Origin: Peptostreptococcus faecalis
GTDB taxonomy: Bacteria; Bacillota; Clostridia; Peptostreptococcales; Peptostreptococcaceae
Length of the DNA: 64,000 bases
Reading direction: 5' to 3'
Assembly (NCBI RefSeq): GCF_900240845.1
Contig: NZ_OERU01000004.1
Location: forward strand, 30,382-94,381
Part shown: positions 36,347-44,601 of the stretch, in pieces
How the letters are laid out: each line of letters starts with the position of its first letter
Position numbering within the stretch: the stretch's first letter is position 1
Program-made: the position numbers and the translations under genes
Notes under the pieces: generated by a model
The model's input: only the letters and a program-made list of their open reading frames with translations
Told to the model about the DNA's origin: nothing
The model's database searches: none

Positions 36347-37216
36347 ATGTTATTATTAGCAGATAAATGGGAAAATTATGAACTAGTAGATATGGGTGGC
36401 GGAGAAAAACTTGAAAGATGGGGAGATTTTGTACTTAGAAGACCAGACCCTCAAGTTATTTGGCCTATTGAAAAAGAATGGTCGCTGTGGAAGAGTCCAC
36501 ATGGTCATTACCATAGAAGTAGCAGAGGTGGTGGAAGCTGGGAAGCAAAGAAAAGATATCCTGAGCAGTGGACTATAGAATACGGTGATTTGAAATTTAA
36601 AATAAAGCCAACTGGATTTAAGCATACAGGTCTATTTCCAGAGCAAGCAGCCAACTGGGACTGGATGATTAAAAAAATTAAATCAGAAAAAAGACCTATA
36701 AAGGTTTTAAACTTATTCGCATATACTGGAGGTGCAACAGTTGCTTGTGCAAGTGCAGGAGCAGAAGTTTGTCATGTTGATGCAGCAAAGGGAATGGTAA
36801 CGTGGGCGAAAGACAATGTAGAGCTATCCGGTTTAGGCGATAAAAAAGTTAGATATATTGTAGATGATGTAATTAAGTTTGTAGAAAGAGAAATAAGAAG
36901 AGGTAATAAATACGATGCAATAGTAATGGATCCTCCTTCATATGGAAGAGGGCCAAAAGGAGAAGTATGGAAGATAGAAGATAAGCTGTATGAATTTGTA
37001 GAGCTTTGCATGAAGGTTCTTTCAGACAAGCCTTTATTCTTCTTGATAAACTCATACACTACAGGATTTTCATCAGTTGTTCTGGAAAATGTATTGACTA
37101 CTACTGTAGGCAGAAAGGTTAAAGGTGGAAAAATCTATGCTGGAGAGGTAGGCATCCCTGCATCTAGAACTGGGATGGTACTACCTTGTGGTATATTTGG
37201 TAGATGGGAAAAGTAG
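36347..37216 (+). CDS. class I SAM-dependent rRNA methyltransferase (RlmI/RlmK-like)
   Basis: Predicted to methylate 23S rRNA. The 289-residue product has a short N-terminal beta-rich part, the SAM-binding motif VLNLFAYTGGATVACASAGAEVCHVDAAKGMVTWAKDN, and the catalytic NPPY-like motif as MDPPSYGRG. RlmI-type proteins usually carry a PUA domain; the N-terminus here is shorter than in E. coli RlmI, so the exact position modified cannot be inferred. A pseudouridine synthase gene follows after 6 bp, an rRNA-modification pair. Confidence 0.85.
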   Translation: MLLLADKWENYELVDMGGGEKLERWGDFVLRRPDPQVIWPIEKEWSLWKSPHGHYHRSSRGGGSWEAKKRYPEQWTIEYGDLKFKIKPTGFKHTGLFPEQAANWDWMIKKIKSEKRPIKVLNLFAYTGGATVACASAGAEVCHVDAAKGMVTWAKDNVELSGLGDKKVRYIVDDVIKFVEREIRRGNKYDAIVMDPPSYGRGPKGEVWKIEDKLYEFVELCMKVLSDKPLFFLINSYTTGFSSVVLENVLTTTVGRKVKGGKIYAGEVGIPASRTGMVLPCGIFGRWEK

Positions 37217-37222
37217 ATAGAT

Positions 37223-37912
37223 ATGCGAGGTAAAAATTTAAATGTGATATATGAGGACAATCATCTGCTTGTTGTGGATAAAATACCTAATATATTATCT
37301 CAGGCAGATAGTACAAAAGATGTTGATATGATATCTTTGTGCAAAGATTACATTAAGGAAAAATATAATAAACCTGGAAATGTATTTTTGGGATTAGTTC
37401 ATAGATTGGACAGACCTGTTGGAGGAGTAATGGTATTTGCTAAAACTTCGAAGGCAGCATCTAGGCTTTCAGATCAAATTAGAACTAGAACTCTCAAGAA
37501 AACTTATAGGGCTGTGGTTGTAGGTAAGTGTGAAAAATCTGGGGACTATGTGGATTATTTATATAAAAATAAAAGTAATAATATGGTAAGCGTGGTGGAT
37601 AAGAATACTAAAGATTCAAAAGAAGCTAGGCTTTCATATAAAAGACTAGGCGTTAAAAAGTCTAAGGGTAGCGACCAAGATTTTTCTCTAGTGGAGATAA
37701 ACCTTCAAACAGGTAGGCCGCATCAAATTAGGGTGCAGTTTTCTTCAAGAAATCACCCTTTATATGGAGATCAGAGATATTCAAAAGTTGCTACAGTAGG
37801 TCAGCAAATAGCACTTTGGTCAACTAAACTGGAACTAATTCATCCAACTACAAAAGAAAATATGATTTTTTATTCGAACACACCGAATGAGCAGCCGTGG
37901 ATATTGTTTTAA
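37223..37912 (+). CDS. RluA family pseudouridine synthase
   Basis: Converts uridine to pseudouridine in rRNA or tRNA. The 229-residue protein has the catalytic-Asp motif HRLDRPVGGVMVFAKTSKAASRLS and the RluA-type C-terminal LQTGRPHQIRVQFSSRNHPLYGDQRY. There is no S4 domain at the N-terminus, so it is one of the short RluA-like enzymes. The ribosome-binding site for ATG 37223 is weak; translation may be coupled to the methyltransferase gene, or may start at GTG 37244. Confidence 0.9.
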   Translation: MRGKNLNVIYEDNHLLVVDKIPNILSQADSTKDVDMISLCKDYIKEKYNKPGNVFLGLVHRLDRPVGGVMVFAKTSKAASRLSDQIRTRTLKKTYRAVVVGKCEKSGDYVDYLYKNKSNNMVSVVDKNTKDSKEARLSYKRLGVKKSKGSDQDFSLVEINLQTGRPHQIRVQFSSRNHPLYGDQRYSKVATVGQQIALWSTKLELIHPTTKENMIFYSNTPNEQPWILF

Positions 37913-37948
37913 TGCTTGTAAAAGTATGCATTATAAAAAATATATAGT

Positions 37949-38109
37949 GAAATAATACTAAGGTATGTGGTGTAAGAACATTGAATTATATAGCGTAAGA
38001 ATACCAAATAATACAATGTAAGGTATTCGATTGTGTAATGCAAGAATACTAAATAATACAATGCAAGGATACTCGATCATGTAATGAAGGAATACTAAGT
38101 GGAGAATAC
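37949..38109. repeat. degenerate 22-24-bp tandem repeat, about seven units
   Basis: Units start near 37949, 37972, 37995, 38018, 38040, 38063 and 38086 and follow the pattern G(T/C)AAG(A/G)ATACTAAATAATAC plus AAT. Units 38040 and 38063 are closest to 37995 and 38018 at a period of about 45 bp, suggesting dimer duplication. The last unit runs into the ribosome-binding site of the UPF0489 gene. There are no unique spacers, so this is not a CRISPR array. Confidence 0.7.
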
Positions 38110-38111
38110 AA

Positions 38112-38822
38112 ATGGAATATGGTGGATTTTATATAGAAAAGCCTGTAGGAAATAATAGCTTTTCTTTTGATGAGAGAAAAAATAAGAAAATATATGTTCC
38201 TCAACTTATAAACGGAAGTTTTAACGATATTGAAATAGGAAATGAAGCAACGTTTATAGAAGTTGAAGATAGTAATGAATTTGAGTGTATTGGTCTAAAA
38301 AACATGTATAAAATAGTCGATGATAATATCGGAATTGAAAAAGACATTTATGTATTTGACAATCACAATCATGCGTTCTTTTTTTGGTGCAAGTCGTTAA
38401 AAGAAGGGCGATTAAAAAAAGGAGCGGCTCTACTCCATGTGGATCAACACAAAGATACAAGAGAACCTTCTAACTATGATGTAGATATAGAAGATATAGA
38501 GGATGTAAAAAGATACACCAATGAAATTTTAAATGTGGGAAGTTTTATAAAGCCTGCACTTTACCATAATATATTTTCAACGCTGCAAATAGTTGATTCT
38601 AATTATGGTTTGGATCAAGAAATTCCAAAAGAGTATGTTTTGGACATAGATTTAGATTTTTTTTCAGAGGACATGGATTATATAGATTTTGATAAAAAAA
38701 GAAATAAAATTTCTGAATATATTAAGGGTGCAAAAGTAATTACTATAGCGAGCAGTCCATTTTTTATAGATCAGAAAAGAGCGATTGAAACATTGAAGAT
38801 ACTCTTTGATGTAGAAATATAA
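38112..38822 (+). CDS. UPF0489 family protein
   Basis: A 236-residue cytoplasmic protein with the UPF0489 hallmarks HVDQHKDTR (near residue 115) and YVLDIDLDFFSEDMDYID (near residue 177). These His/Asp-rich motifs resemble the metal-binding motifs of the arginase/deacetylase fold, so metal-dependent hydrolysis is possible, but no activity is established. The ATG follows GGAG at the edge of the tandem repeat. It is probably monocistronic. Confidence 0.75.
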   Translation: MEYGGFYIEKPVGNNSFSFDERKNKKIYVPQLINGSFNDIEIGNEATFIEVEDSNEFECIGLKNMYKIVDDNIGIEKDIYVFDNHNHAFFFWCKSLKEGRLKKGAALLHVDQHKDTREPSNYDVDIEDIEDVKRYTNEILNVGSFIKPALYHNIFSTLQIVDSNYGLDQEIPKEYVLDIDLDFFSEDMDYIDFDKKRNKISEYIKGAKVITIASSPFFIDQKRAIETLKILFDVEI

Positions 38823-38913
38823 TACAAACTGTGGTAATATTGGTATGTAAAAAAACAATTATAAATAATTAGGCACTGTTAAATACAAGTGCATTTAAGA
38901 TGGAGGTATAAAT

Positions 38914-39408
38914 ATGCTATTTGAAAAATGGAAAGAAATGTGTAGTGGTTATGAAACTGAACAAGAAGAAGTTAAGTTTTGGGAAGATTTCTTAAAAACT
39001 GAAACTAGTATATACAATGAAATATTAAACAATAAGAGAGATATAATAGCTGGAAAGGTTTCAGACTTAGCAGCAAACTATAATACAAGTGTAGAATATT
39101 TCATGGGATTTTTAGATGGAGTTAATGAAAGTATAGAAAAAGAACAAGAACTTGAAAAAATAGAAGAAGATACTCAGATTAATATAAAAATTGACTGGGA
39201 AAAATTGTACAAAAATATGGTACATGTAGAAGCTAACTGGCTATACGGGTTAAAAGGATGGGATTCTATTTTATCTGATGAATATAGAAAAAAGGTTCAA
39301 AAAGAATTTAACAAGTCAAAAATAATTGTAAAAGAAGATAAGATAGGAAGAAATGATCCATGTACTTGCGGAAGCGGTAAAAAGTACAAAAAATGTTGTG
39401 GAAAATAA
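38914..39408 (+). CDS. SEC-C metal-binding motif protein
   Basis: A 164-residue protein whose C-terminus is the SEC-C zinc motif ([20 protein letters not shown]), as in SecA and other proteins. The N-terminal 140 residues are helical and acidic ([40 protein letters not shown]) and occur with SEC-C in Clostridia, but have no assigned function. ATG follows GGAGG. It could be a translation- or secretion-linked accessory protein; this is a guess. Confidence 0.75.
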   Translation: MLFEKWKEMCSGYETEQEEVKFWEDFLKTETSIYNEILNNKRDIIAGKVSDLAANYNTSVEYFMGFLDGVNESIEKEQELEKIEEDTQINIKIDWEKLYKNMVHVEANWLYGLKGWDSILSDEYRKKVQKEFNKSKIIVKEDKIGRNDPCTCGSGKKYKKCCGK

Positions 39409-39475
39409 CCAATAGCTATAGAAAAATATCAAAAAATATAACAGAAAAATAAATAAAAAAATATGATAAAAATAA

Positions 39476-39544
39476 TTGACAAAAACGGTTTCATATTGTA
39501 AAATAAAATGTTATATTGACGAAAAAGCCTTATCATGGTATAAT
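39476..39544 (+). promoter_or_regulatory. tandem sigma-A promoters of veg
   Basis: P1: TTGACA (39476-39481), 17 bp, TAAAAT (39499-39504). P2: TTGACG (39516-39521), 17 bp, TATAAT (39539-39544). Both are near-consensus, in line with the strong veg promoter known in Bacillus. Confidence 0.85.
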
Positions 39545-39575
39545 AAGTTATACACTGAAAAGGATGGTGATATTT

Positions 39576-39833
39576 TTGGCAACAACAGCGACATTGGATA
39601 ATATTAGACGTACATTGCAAAAGTATGTTGGCAAGAAAATATTGCTTAAGGCAAACAAAGGTAGAAAACAGGTCATCACAAAGCAAGGTATTCTTGAAAC
39701 TGTGTACCCAAGTGTCTTTACAATTAAGGTAGGGCATGGAGAATATGGTTTTGAAAGAGTAGCTTATAGTTATTCAGACCTTTTAACAGAGAACGTTAAA
39801 ATTAAAGTTTTTAAAGACAGTACGGTTAGTTAA
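39576..39833 (+). CDS. veg: Veg family protein
   Basis: Small conserved Firmicute protein of 85 residues (DUF1021), linked in Bacillus subtilis to biofilm formation. The start is the TTG at 39576 (ATTATLDNIRRTLQKYVGKK), well spaced from AAGGATGG; the open frame extends upstream through the promoter region and is not coding there. Two strong promoters precede it and a terminator follows. Veg is often found just upstream of ispE; here the ECF sigma/anti-sigma pair lies between them. Confidence 0.9.
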   Translation: MATTATLDNIRRTLQKYVGKKILLKANKGRKQVITKQGILETVYPSVFTIKVGHGEYGFERVAYSYSDLLTENVKIKVFKDSTVS

Positions 39834-39865
39834 GACAATTACGAATGAGTAATTTACATAAGACA

Positions 39866-39893
39866 GCCACCCATTAAATTGGGTGGCTTTTTT
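39866..39893 (+). terminator. terminator after veg
   Basis: GCCACCCA / TGGGTGGC around TTAAAT, then six Ts. Confidence 0.93.
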
Positions 39894-40023
39894 ATGTTCA
39901 ATAAAAAGTATAAAAATAAAAATGAATTTTTGTTAATGGAATTTGTTTTTTTGCGTATACATATATGAAAGGCAATATAGTACTATATAATTATTAATAA
40001 AGCTAGCGAATAGAGGTGATAAT

Positions 40024-40521
40024 ATGAATTTTGATGAAATATATGAAAAATACTTCGTTAGAGTATATAGGTTTGTACGAATGAAGACTATGAATGATGA
40101 ACAGGCTGAAGATATAACTGCGAAAGTATTTGAAAGCATATATAGAAATATTAGTCGATATTCAGAAGAAAAAGGAAATATGGATACTTGGATATTTTCA
40201 ATAACAAGAAATGAAATAGCAACATTTTATAGAAATAATAAAGTTCAAACTGTATGTATAGACAGTGTAGGAGAAGTAGTAGATACGAGTGAAAATCCAG
40301 AACAAATACTTGATCGTAAAATAAAAAATAAGGAATTAGTAGAATCTATTTATAAATTAAACGAAAATGAAAGAATTGCAGTGGGATTGAAGTATGGATC
40401 TGGTCTAAAAAATAAAGATATTGGAGAAATAATGGGGATATCGGCATCTAATGTAGGTGTGATTCTTTTTAGAAGTATGAAAAAGTTGAAAAAGGAGATG
40501 AAAAGCTATGAAGGAAAATAA
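40024..40521 (+). CDS. ECF-type RNA polymerase sigma factor
   Basis: A 165-residue extracytoplasmic-function sigma factor. Region 2 (FDEIYEKYFVRVYRFVRMKTMNDEQAEDITAKVFESIYRN, MDTWIFSITRNEIATFYRNN) and region 4 (LNENERIAVGLKYGSGLKNKDIGEIMGISASNVGVILFRSMKKLKKEM) are both present. The ATG follows GAGGTGAT. The last 14 bp overlap the downstream gene, a membrane protein expected to be its anti-sigma factor. I could not identify an autoregulatory ECF promoter in the 130 bp upstream. Confidence 0.9.
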   Translation: MNFDEIYEKYFVRVYRFVRMKTMNDEQAEDITAKVFESIYRNISRYSEEKGNMDTWIFSITRNEIATFYRNNKVQTVCIDSVGEVVDTSENPEQILDRKIKNKELVESIYKLNENERIAVGLKYGSGLKNKDIGEIMGISASNVGVILFRSMKKLKKEMKSYEGK

Positions 40522-41509
40522 AAACATAAATAATGAAAACAATATTGAATCTCTTTTTGATAAGGACTTTGAGCTGTTTATACAAGGAGAGATAGAGGCA
40601 GAATTCACTCCTAGTGAAGATGTAAAAGAAAGAATAAAAGCAAAGGTCCAAAGAAATATAGAAATGAACTACGAACATATGTCTAACGAAGGCTCTAATG
40701 AGGGGGTTTCTATACATAATGATAATATTGAAAAAAATAGAGGAGAGATAAAGATGAAGAAAAAGACAACTAAAAGCAGGTTTAATCAAATGAAATATAA
40801 AGTAGCGGCATCAGTAGCAGCAGTATGTATCGTGATTGGTGCAGGTGTACCTATTGCAACTGGAAAAGATATACTCACAGTAGTGAAAGAGGTACAAGCA
40901 GGAAGACTAAGCGTAGAAGAGGTTAAAGAAGAAGTGGATACTTCAAAACTTCAAGTAGCACTACCGGAGGAATTAAAGGGCAAAGTATTTGATAAAGATG
41001 GCAATGTGGTAGAGAAATTCTCAAAAGAGCTAGAAGGAAAAATATATGATAGCCACGGAAAATTAATTAGAGGATTTGGATTTGATGATCAAAGTGATAA
41101 GTATGTGATTAGAACAGAAGAATCTTATAAAGAAATGAAGGCAACATTTGCGACATTAGAAGAAGCATTAAAGCATTTAAAGTTCACACCTAAAGTACTA
41201 GAAGGGTTTAAGGTAGATAAAGTTGAACTGATAAAAGGTGATGGGGAGATATCAAATGAATACTCAACAGTATATCTAAGCAAGGGTGCAGATAAAATAA
41301 GGATAGAGGAAAGAGTTGCATCTGAAGATAACGCATATAGTATAGATGGAGATGACGTCAAAAAAGTAAGAGTAAATGGAAAAGAAGCTATTTTGATAGA
41401 TGATAAAAATGTAGAGATAGATAATGGAGACACTTTTATAGGTGTATACGCAAAAGACTCTAGCTACAGAGGCGATAAATTAGTAAAGTTATGTGAAACA
41501 CTAAAATAG
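40508..41509 (+). CDS. membrane-anchored anti-sigma factor (DUF4367-like C-terminus)
   Basis: A 333-residue bitopic protein. The N-terminal 80 residues (ESLFDKDFELFIQGEIEAEFTPSEDVKERIKAKV) are the likely sigma-binding part, followed by a basic stretch, one transmembrane helix (VAASVAAVCIVIGAGVPIA, residues about 98-116) and an extracytoplasmic domain. That domain ends in a DUF4367-like module (LEGFKVDKVELIKGDGEISNEYSTVYLSKGADKIRI). It overlaps the sigma gene by 14 bp, giving translational coupling. A segment with two repeats (LPEELKGKVFDKDGNVVEKF, KELEGKIYDSHGKLIRGF) lies just outside the membrane. Sensing of an envelope signal is inferred. Confidence 0.8.
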   Translation: MKENKNINNENNIESLFDKDFELFIQGEIEAEFTPSEDVKERIKAKVQRNIEMNYEHMSNEGSNEGVSIHNDNIEKNRGEIKMKKKTTKSRFNQMKYKVAASVAAVCIVIGAGVPIATGKDILTVVKEVQAGRLSVEEVKEEVDTSKLQVALPEELKGKVFDKDGNVVEKFSKELEGKIYDSHGKLIRGFGFDDQSDKYVIRTEESYKEMKATFATLEEALKHLKFTPKVLEGFKVDKVELIKGDGEISNEYSTVYLSKGADKIRIEERVASEDNAYSIDGDDVKKVRVNGKEAILIDDKNVEIDNGDTFIGVYAKDSSYRGDKLVKLCETLK

Positions 41510-41513
41510 ATAC

Positions 41514-41553
41514 AAAAATAGAAAAGGATAAATTTATCCTTTTCTATTTTTTT
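41514..41553 (+). terminator. terminator after anti-sigma gene
   Basis: AAATAGAAAAGGATAAA / TTTATCCTTTTCTATTT with a run of Ts. Confidence 0.9.
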
Positions 41554-41761
41554 GCATTAAAAAACACAGTACTTCCAAGAAGATATAATATAATTGCTTG
41601 TATATTAAATAAATGAAATAATGTTTATTTCAAACATTAAATATTGTTATATAAAAAGTATAATCATATATTCTTTACGAGTTAAAGTTCACTTGATAAA
41701 ATAATAATGCTATAAAATATACAGATTCTTTTATTTGTAGTATAATTAAATAAGTGCATAG

Positions 41762-41782
41762 CTTTGTATTATAAATACAAAG
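41762..41782. promoter_or_regulatory. perfect dyad just before the ispE ribosome-binding site
   Basis: CTTTGTATT-ATA-AATACAAAG, a 9-bp perfect inverted repeat only 5 bp before GGAGGG. It may be an operator or an RNA hairpin that affects ribosome access. It has no T-run. Confidence 0.45.
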
Positions 41783-41800
41783 TATTTGGAGGGCGTTTTA

Positions 41801-42697
41801 GTGGAAAGAGTCAAATTAAGAGCAAGGGCAAAAATTAATTTATCAATAGATATAAAAGACATTTTAGAGGATGGATACCATGAAGTTGAAATGGTAATGC
41901 AGTCAATTAATCTTTCTGACTATATTATTATTAGAAAGGCAGAAACAGGGTTTAAGATGACTAGTTCAAATTCAGATGTGCCATCAAATAAAAAGAATAT
42001 CATGTATAAAACGTGGATTCTTATGAAAGAAGAGTTCGGTATAGACGGCGGTATAGAAATATTTCTTGAAAAAAATATTCCTATTGCAGCTGGAATGGCA
42101 GGGGGAAGTGCTGACTCAGCAGCTGTATTTATAGGTATAAACAGGTTATTTGGATTAAATCTTTCTGATGATGAGTTAATAGAATTATCTAAAAAGCTAG
42201 GATCAGACATTGCATTTTGTATAAAAGGAGGCACGTATCTGGCTAGTGGAAAAGGTACAGATTTAAAGAAACTTAACAATTTTAATTGGGACATAGTGAT
42301 GTTAATATGCAAACCCAATATATTTGTGTCTACAAAGAGAGTATATAAAAAATATGATAAGATGTATGAAAGCATTAGTACGGATCAAAGACCAGATAAC
42401 GAAAAAATCATCGAAGGCTTACAATTGGAAGACTACGAACTTATGGTAGAAGGAATGAATAACGTATTGGAGCCAGTCACAAAATCTTGGTATAGAGAAA
42501 TAGATAAAATAGAGAAAACTATGATAAAAGGTGGCGCTATAAAATCGATGATGAGTGGAAGTGGACCTACAGTTTTTGGTTTTTTTAAAGACTACAAGAG
42601 TGCAAAAAGGTGCGGGAACATACTTAGAAAAAGATATTCCCAAACATATATCACACATGCATCTAATAAGGGGGTTGAAATTTGTGGGAATAAATAA
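41801..42697 (+). CDS. ispE: 4-diphosphocytidyl-2-C-methyl-D-erythritol kinase
   Basis: GHMP kinase of the MEP isoprenoid pathway. The 298-residue product starts at GTG 41801 (MERVKLRARAKINLSIDI), spaced correctly from GGAGGG; the frame upstream to 41786 covers that site. The N-terminal ARAKINL, the ATP-binding PIAAGMAGGSADSAAV and the C-terminal MMSGSGPTVFGFF are diagnostic. It overlaps the start of the GntR gene by 14 bp. Confidence 0.94.
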   Translation: MERVKLRARAKINLSIDIKDILEDGYHEVEMVMQSINLSDYIIIRKAETGFKMTSSNSDVPSNKKNIMYKTWILMKEEFGIDGGIEIFLEKNIPIAAGMAGGSADSAAVFIGINRLFGLNLSDDELIELSKKLGSDIAFCIKGGTYLASGKGTDLKKLNNFNWDIVMLICKPNIFVSTKRVYKKYDKMYESISTDQRPDNEKIIEGLQLEDYELMVEGMNNVLEPVTKSWYREIDKIEKTMIKGGAIKSMMSGSGPTVFGFFKDYKSAKRCGNILRKRYSQTYITHASNKGVEICGNK

Positions 42698-43361
42698 TCT
42701 TAAAATTAATAATTACAAACCTCTGAGAGATGTCGTTTTTGAAAATATTAGAACGGCGATTATGGAGGGAACTCTAAAACCTGGTGAACGCTTGATGGAG
42801 ATACATATGGCAGAACAACTAGGTGTTAGTAGAACTCCTGTTAGAGAGGCTATAAGAAAATTAGAACTGGAGGGGCTTGTAATTATGCTTCCTAGAAAAG
42901 GAGCATATGTTGCCAATATAAGTAAAAGAGATTTGATAGATATATTAGAAGTTAGAATTGGGCTTGAAGGAATGGCAGCTTATTACTCTGCAGAAAGAAT
43001 ATCTCCAGAAAAAATAAAAAAACTAGAATTAATATCTGAAGAATTAAAAGAGTATGTCTGTAAGAATGATGTTGATAATATGCTAAAAAAGGATGAAGAA
43101 TTTCATAACTGCATATTTGAAAGCACAGGAAACAGAAGACTAATGAGCATGATGAATTCACTATGGGAGACGGTTTATAGATTTAGATTGATGTATATGT
43201 CTGACTATAGCTCAGCAGTAAACATTGTAGATGAACATATGAAGATAATTGATGCTCTAAAAAAAGGAAAGGCAAATCTTGCAGAACAGCTAGCTAGAGA
43301 ACATATAGAAAAAGCTGAGCAGTTCATGATTGAAAAGCTGATGCAAGATGAAACGGTGTAG
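42684..43361 (+). CDS. GntR family regulator, FadR/FCD subfamily
   Basis: A 225-residue regulator with an N-terminal winged helix (NYKPLRDVVFENIRTAIMEGTLKPGERLMEIHMAEQLGVSRTPVREAIRKLELEGLV) and a C-terminal FCD helical ligand domain (LIDILEVRIGLEGMAAYYSAERIS, KKDEEFHNCIFESTGNRRL, DEHMKIIDAL) with the Asp/His positions that usually bind a metal or carboxylate. GTG 42684 follows GGGGG and lies inside the ispE 3' end, so the two are coupled. The position between ispE and murI is kept in related Clostridia; the target genes are unknown. Confidence 0.88.
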   Translation: MGINNLKINNYKPLRDVVFENIRTAIMEGTLKPGERLMEIHMAEQLGVSRTPVREAIRKLELEGLVIMLPRKGAYVANISKRDLIDILEVRIGLEGMAAYYSAERISPEKIKKLELISEELKEYVCKNDVDNMLKKDEEFHNCIFESTGNRRLMSMMNSLWETVYRFRLMYMSDYSSAVNIVDEHMKIIDALKKGKANLAEQLAREHIEKAEQFMIEKLMQDETV

Positions 43362-43366
43362 CAACA

Positions 43367-44173
43367 ATGGATAATAGACCAATAGGAGTCTTTGATTCGG
43401 GATTAGGTGGATTAACTGTATTAAAAGAAATAAATAAATACCTTCCAAATGAAGATACAGTTTATTTTGGAGATACGGCTAGAGTTCCATACGGACCGAG
43501 ATCAAAAGAAACCATAATTAAATATACTTTTCAAGCTATTAATTTTTTGATTTCTAAAAACGTAAAAGCGATAGTAATAGCTTGTAATACTGCAACAGCA
43601 AGAGCTTTGTTAGAATCTCAGGAAAAATATGATGTACCTATAATAGGTGTAATTGAAGCAGGTGCTAGGACAGCTGTTTACTCAACGAAAAATAAGGTTA
43701 TAGGTGTAATAGGGACGTCTGGTACAATAAACTCTAGAGCCTATAACAAAGAAATAAAAAAAATAGGAAAAGATGTAACTGTGATAGGAAAAGCGTGCCC
43801 ATTATTTGTTCCGCTAGTAGAAGAAGGGTGGGCTAATAAAGAAATTTCCTCTACAGCAGCACATATGTACTTGGATGAATTGGTAAATAAAGGTGTAGAT
43901 TCAATTGTTTTAGGATGTACACATTATCCAATTTTAAAAAGGACTATAGGAGAAGCCGTTGGAGCTGATGTGAAGCTTATAAATCCAGCAAAAGAGACAG
44001 CGTTGGATCTAAAAAGTATGCTAGAAGAAAGATTTTTAATGAGTAATTCTACTGAAGAGGGTAAATATAAGTATTATGTATCAGATATAAATGAACAATT
44101 CTCAAGAATAGCGAGTGAATTTTTAAAAAGAGAAATAAAAGATCTTGAAAAAGTTGAAATACATAAATATTAA
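43367..44173 (+). CDS. murI: glutamate racemase
   Basis: Supplies D-glutamate for peptidoglycan. It has 268 residues. The two catalytic cysteines are in IVIACNTATARA and VLGCTHYPIL, and the N-terminus has the family signature IGVFDSGLGGLTVLKEI. It starts 5 bp after the GntR gene and shares the ispE transcript. No regulatory extension is seen. Confidence 0.96.
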   Translation: MDNRPIGVFDSGLGGLTVLKEINKYLPNEDTVYFGDTARVPYGPRSKETIIKYTFQAINFLISKNVKAIVIACNTATARALLESQEKYDVPIIGVIEAGARTAVYSTKNKVIGVIGTSGTINSRAYNKEIKKIGKDVTVIGKACPLFVPLVEEGWANKEISSTAAHMYLDELVNKGVDSIVLGCTHYPILKRTIGEAVGADVKLINPAKETALDLKSMLEERFLMSNSTEEGKYKYYVSDINEQFSRIASEFLKREIKDLEKVEIHKY

Positions 44174-44186
44174 TGTGGGGTGAATT

Positions 44187-44600
44187 ATGAACGTAAAAGT
44201 AAAGATAAAAACGTCCCAGTACACAGAAGGCGGAGAAGTTCAGACTATAGAGAGTTTCTATAATGGGGAACAGATAGAAAAAAATGGAAGCCTTTATGTT
44301 AGTTTTTTAGAATATGATACTGTGAAAGATTCTAGAAATACAATAAAAATATCCGATGGTGAAGTTTTGATATTAAAATCAGGTGATATAAATTCAAAAA
44401 TAAGATTTATAGAATCAAAAAGCTTTAAATCAAAATATAAAACATTGTATGGTGATTTTGATATGAGTGTGTATACATATAAAATTTCTAAAAAAATTTC
44501 TGATGAAGGCGTAAAGTTAAATTTAGACTATAAAATATCTATAAGAGGGCTACTGGAAGCAAATAATAGAATTGAAATAAAAGTAATTCCGGAGGCGTAA
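44187..44600 (+). CDS. DUF1934 (YwiB-like) beta-barrel protein
   Basis: A 137-residue small cytoplasmic protein of the DUF1934 family, predicted calycin-like beta-barrel (VKVKIKTSQYTEGGEVQTIESFYNGEQ, YVSFLEYDTVKDSRNTIKISDGEVLI, KLNLDYKISIRG). Many Firmicutes have it next to cell-wall or tRNA genes; its role is unknown. GTGGGGTG precedes the ATG, and tilS begins 1 bp after the stop. Confidence 0.78.
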   Translation: MNVKVKIKTSQYTEGGEVQTIESFYNGEQIEKNGSLYVSFLEYDTVKDSRNTIKISDGEVLILKSGDINSKIRFIESKSFKSKYKTLYGDFDMSVYTYKISKKISDEGVKLNLDYKISIRGLLEANNRIEIKVIPEA

Positions 44601-44601
44601 T

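Noticed and set aside
37949..38109. Possible CRISPR array
   Set aside because: Degenerate head-to-tail units without unique spacers and no cas genes nearby.
41786..41800. Upstream TTG start for ispE
   Set aside because: It overlaps the GGAGGG ribosome-binding site; GTG 41801 is correctly spaced and matches the family N-terminus.
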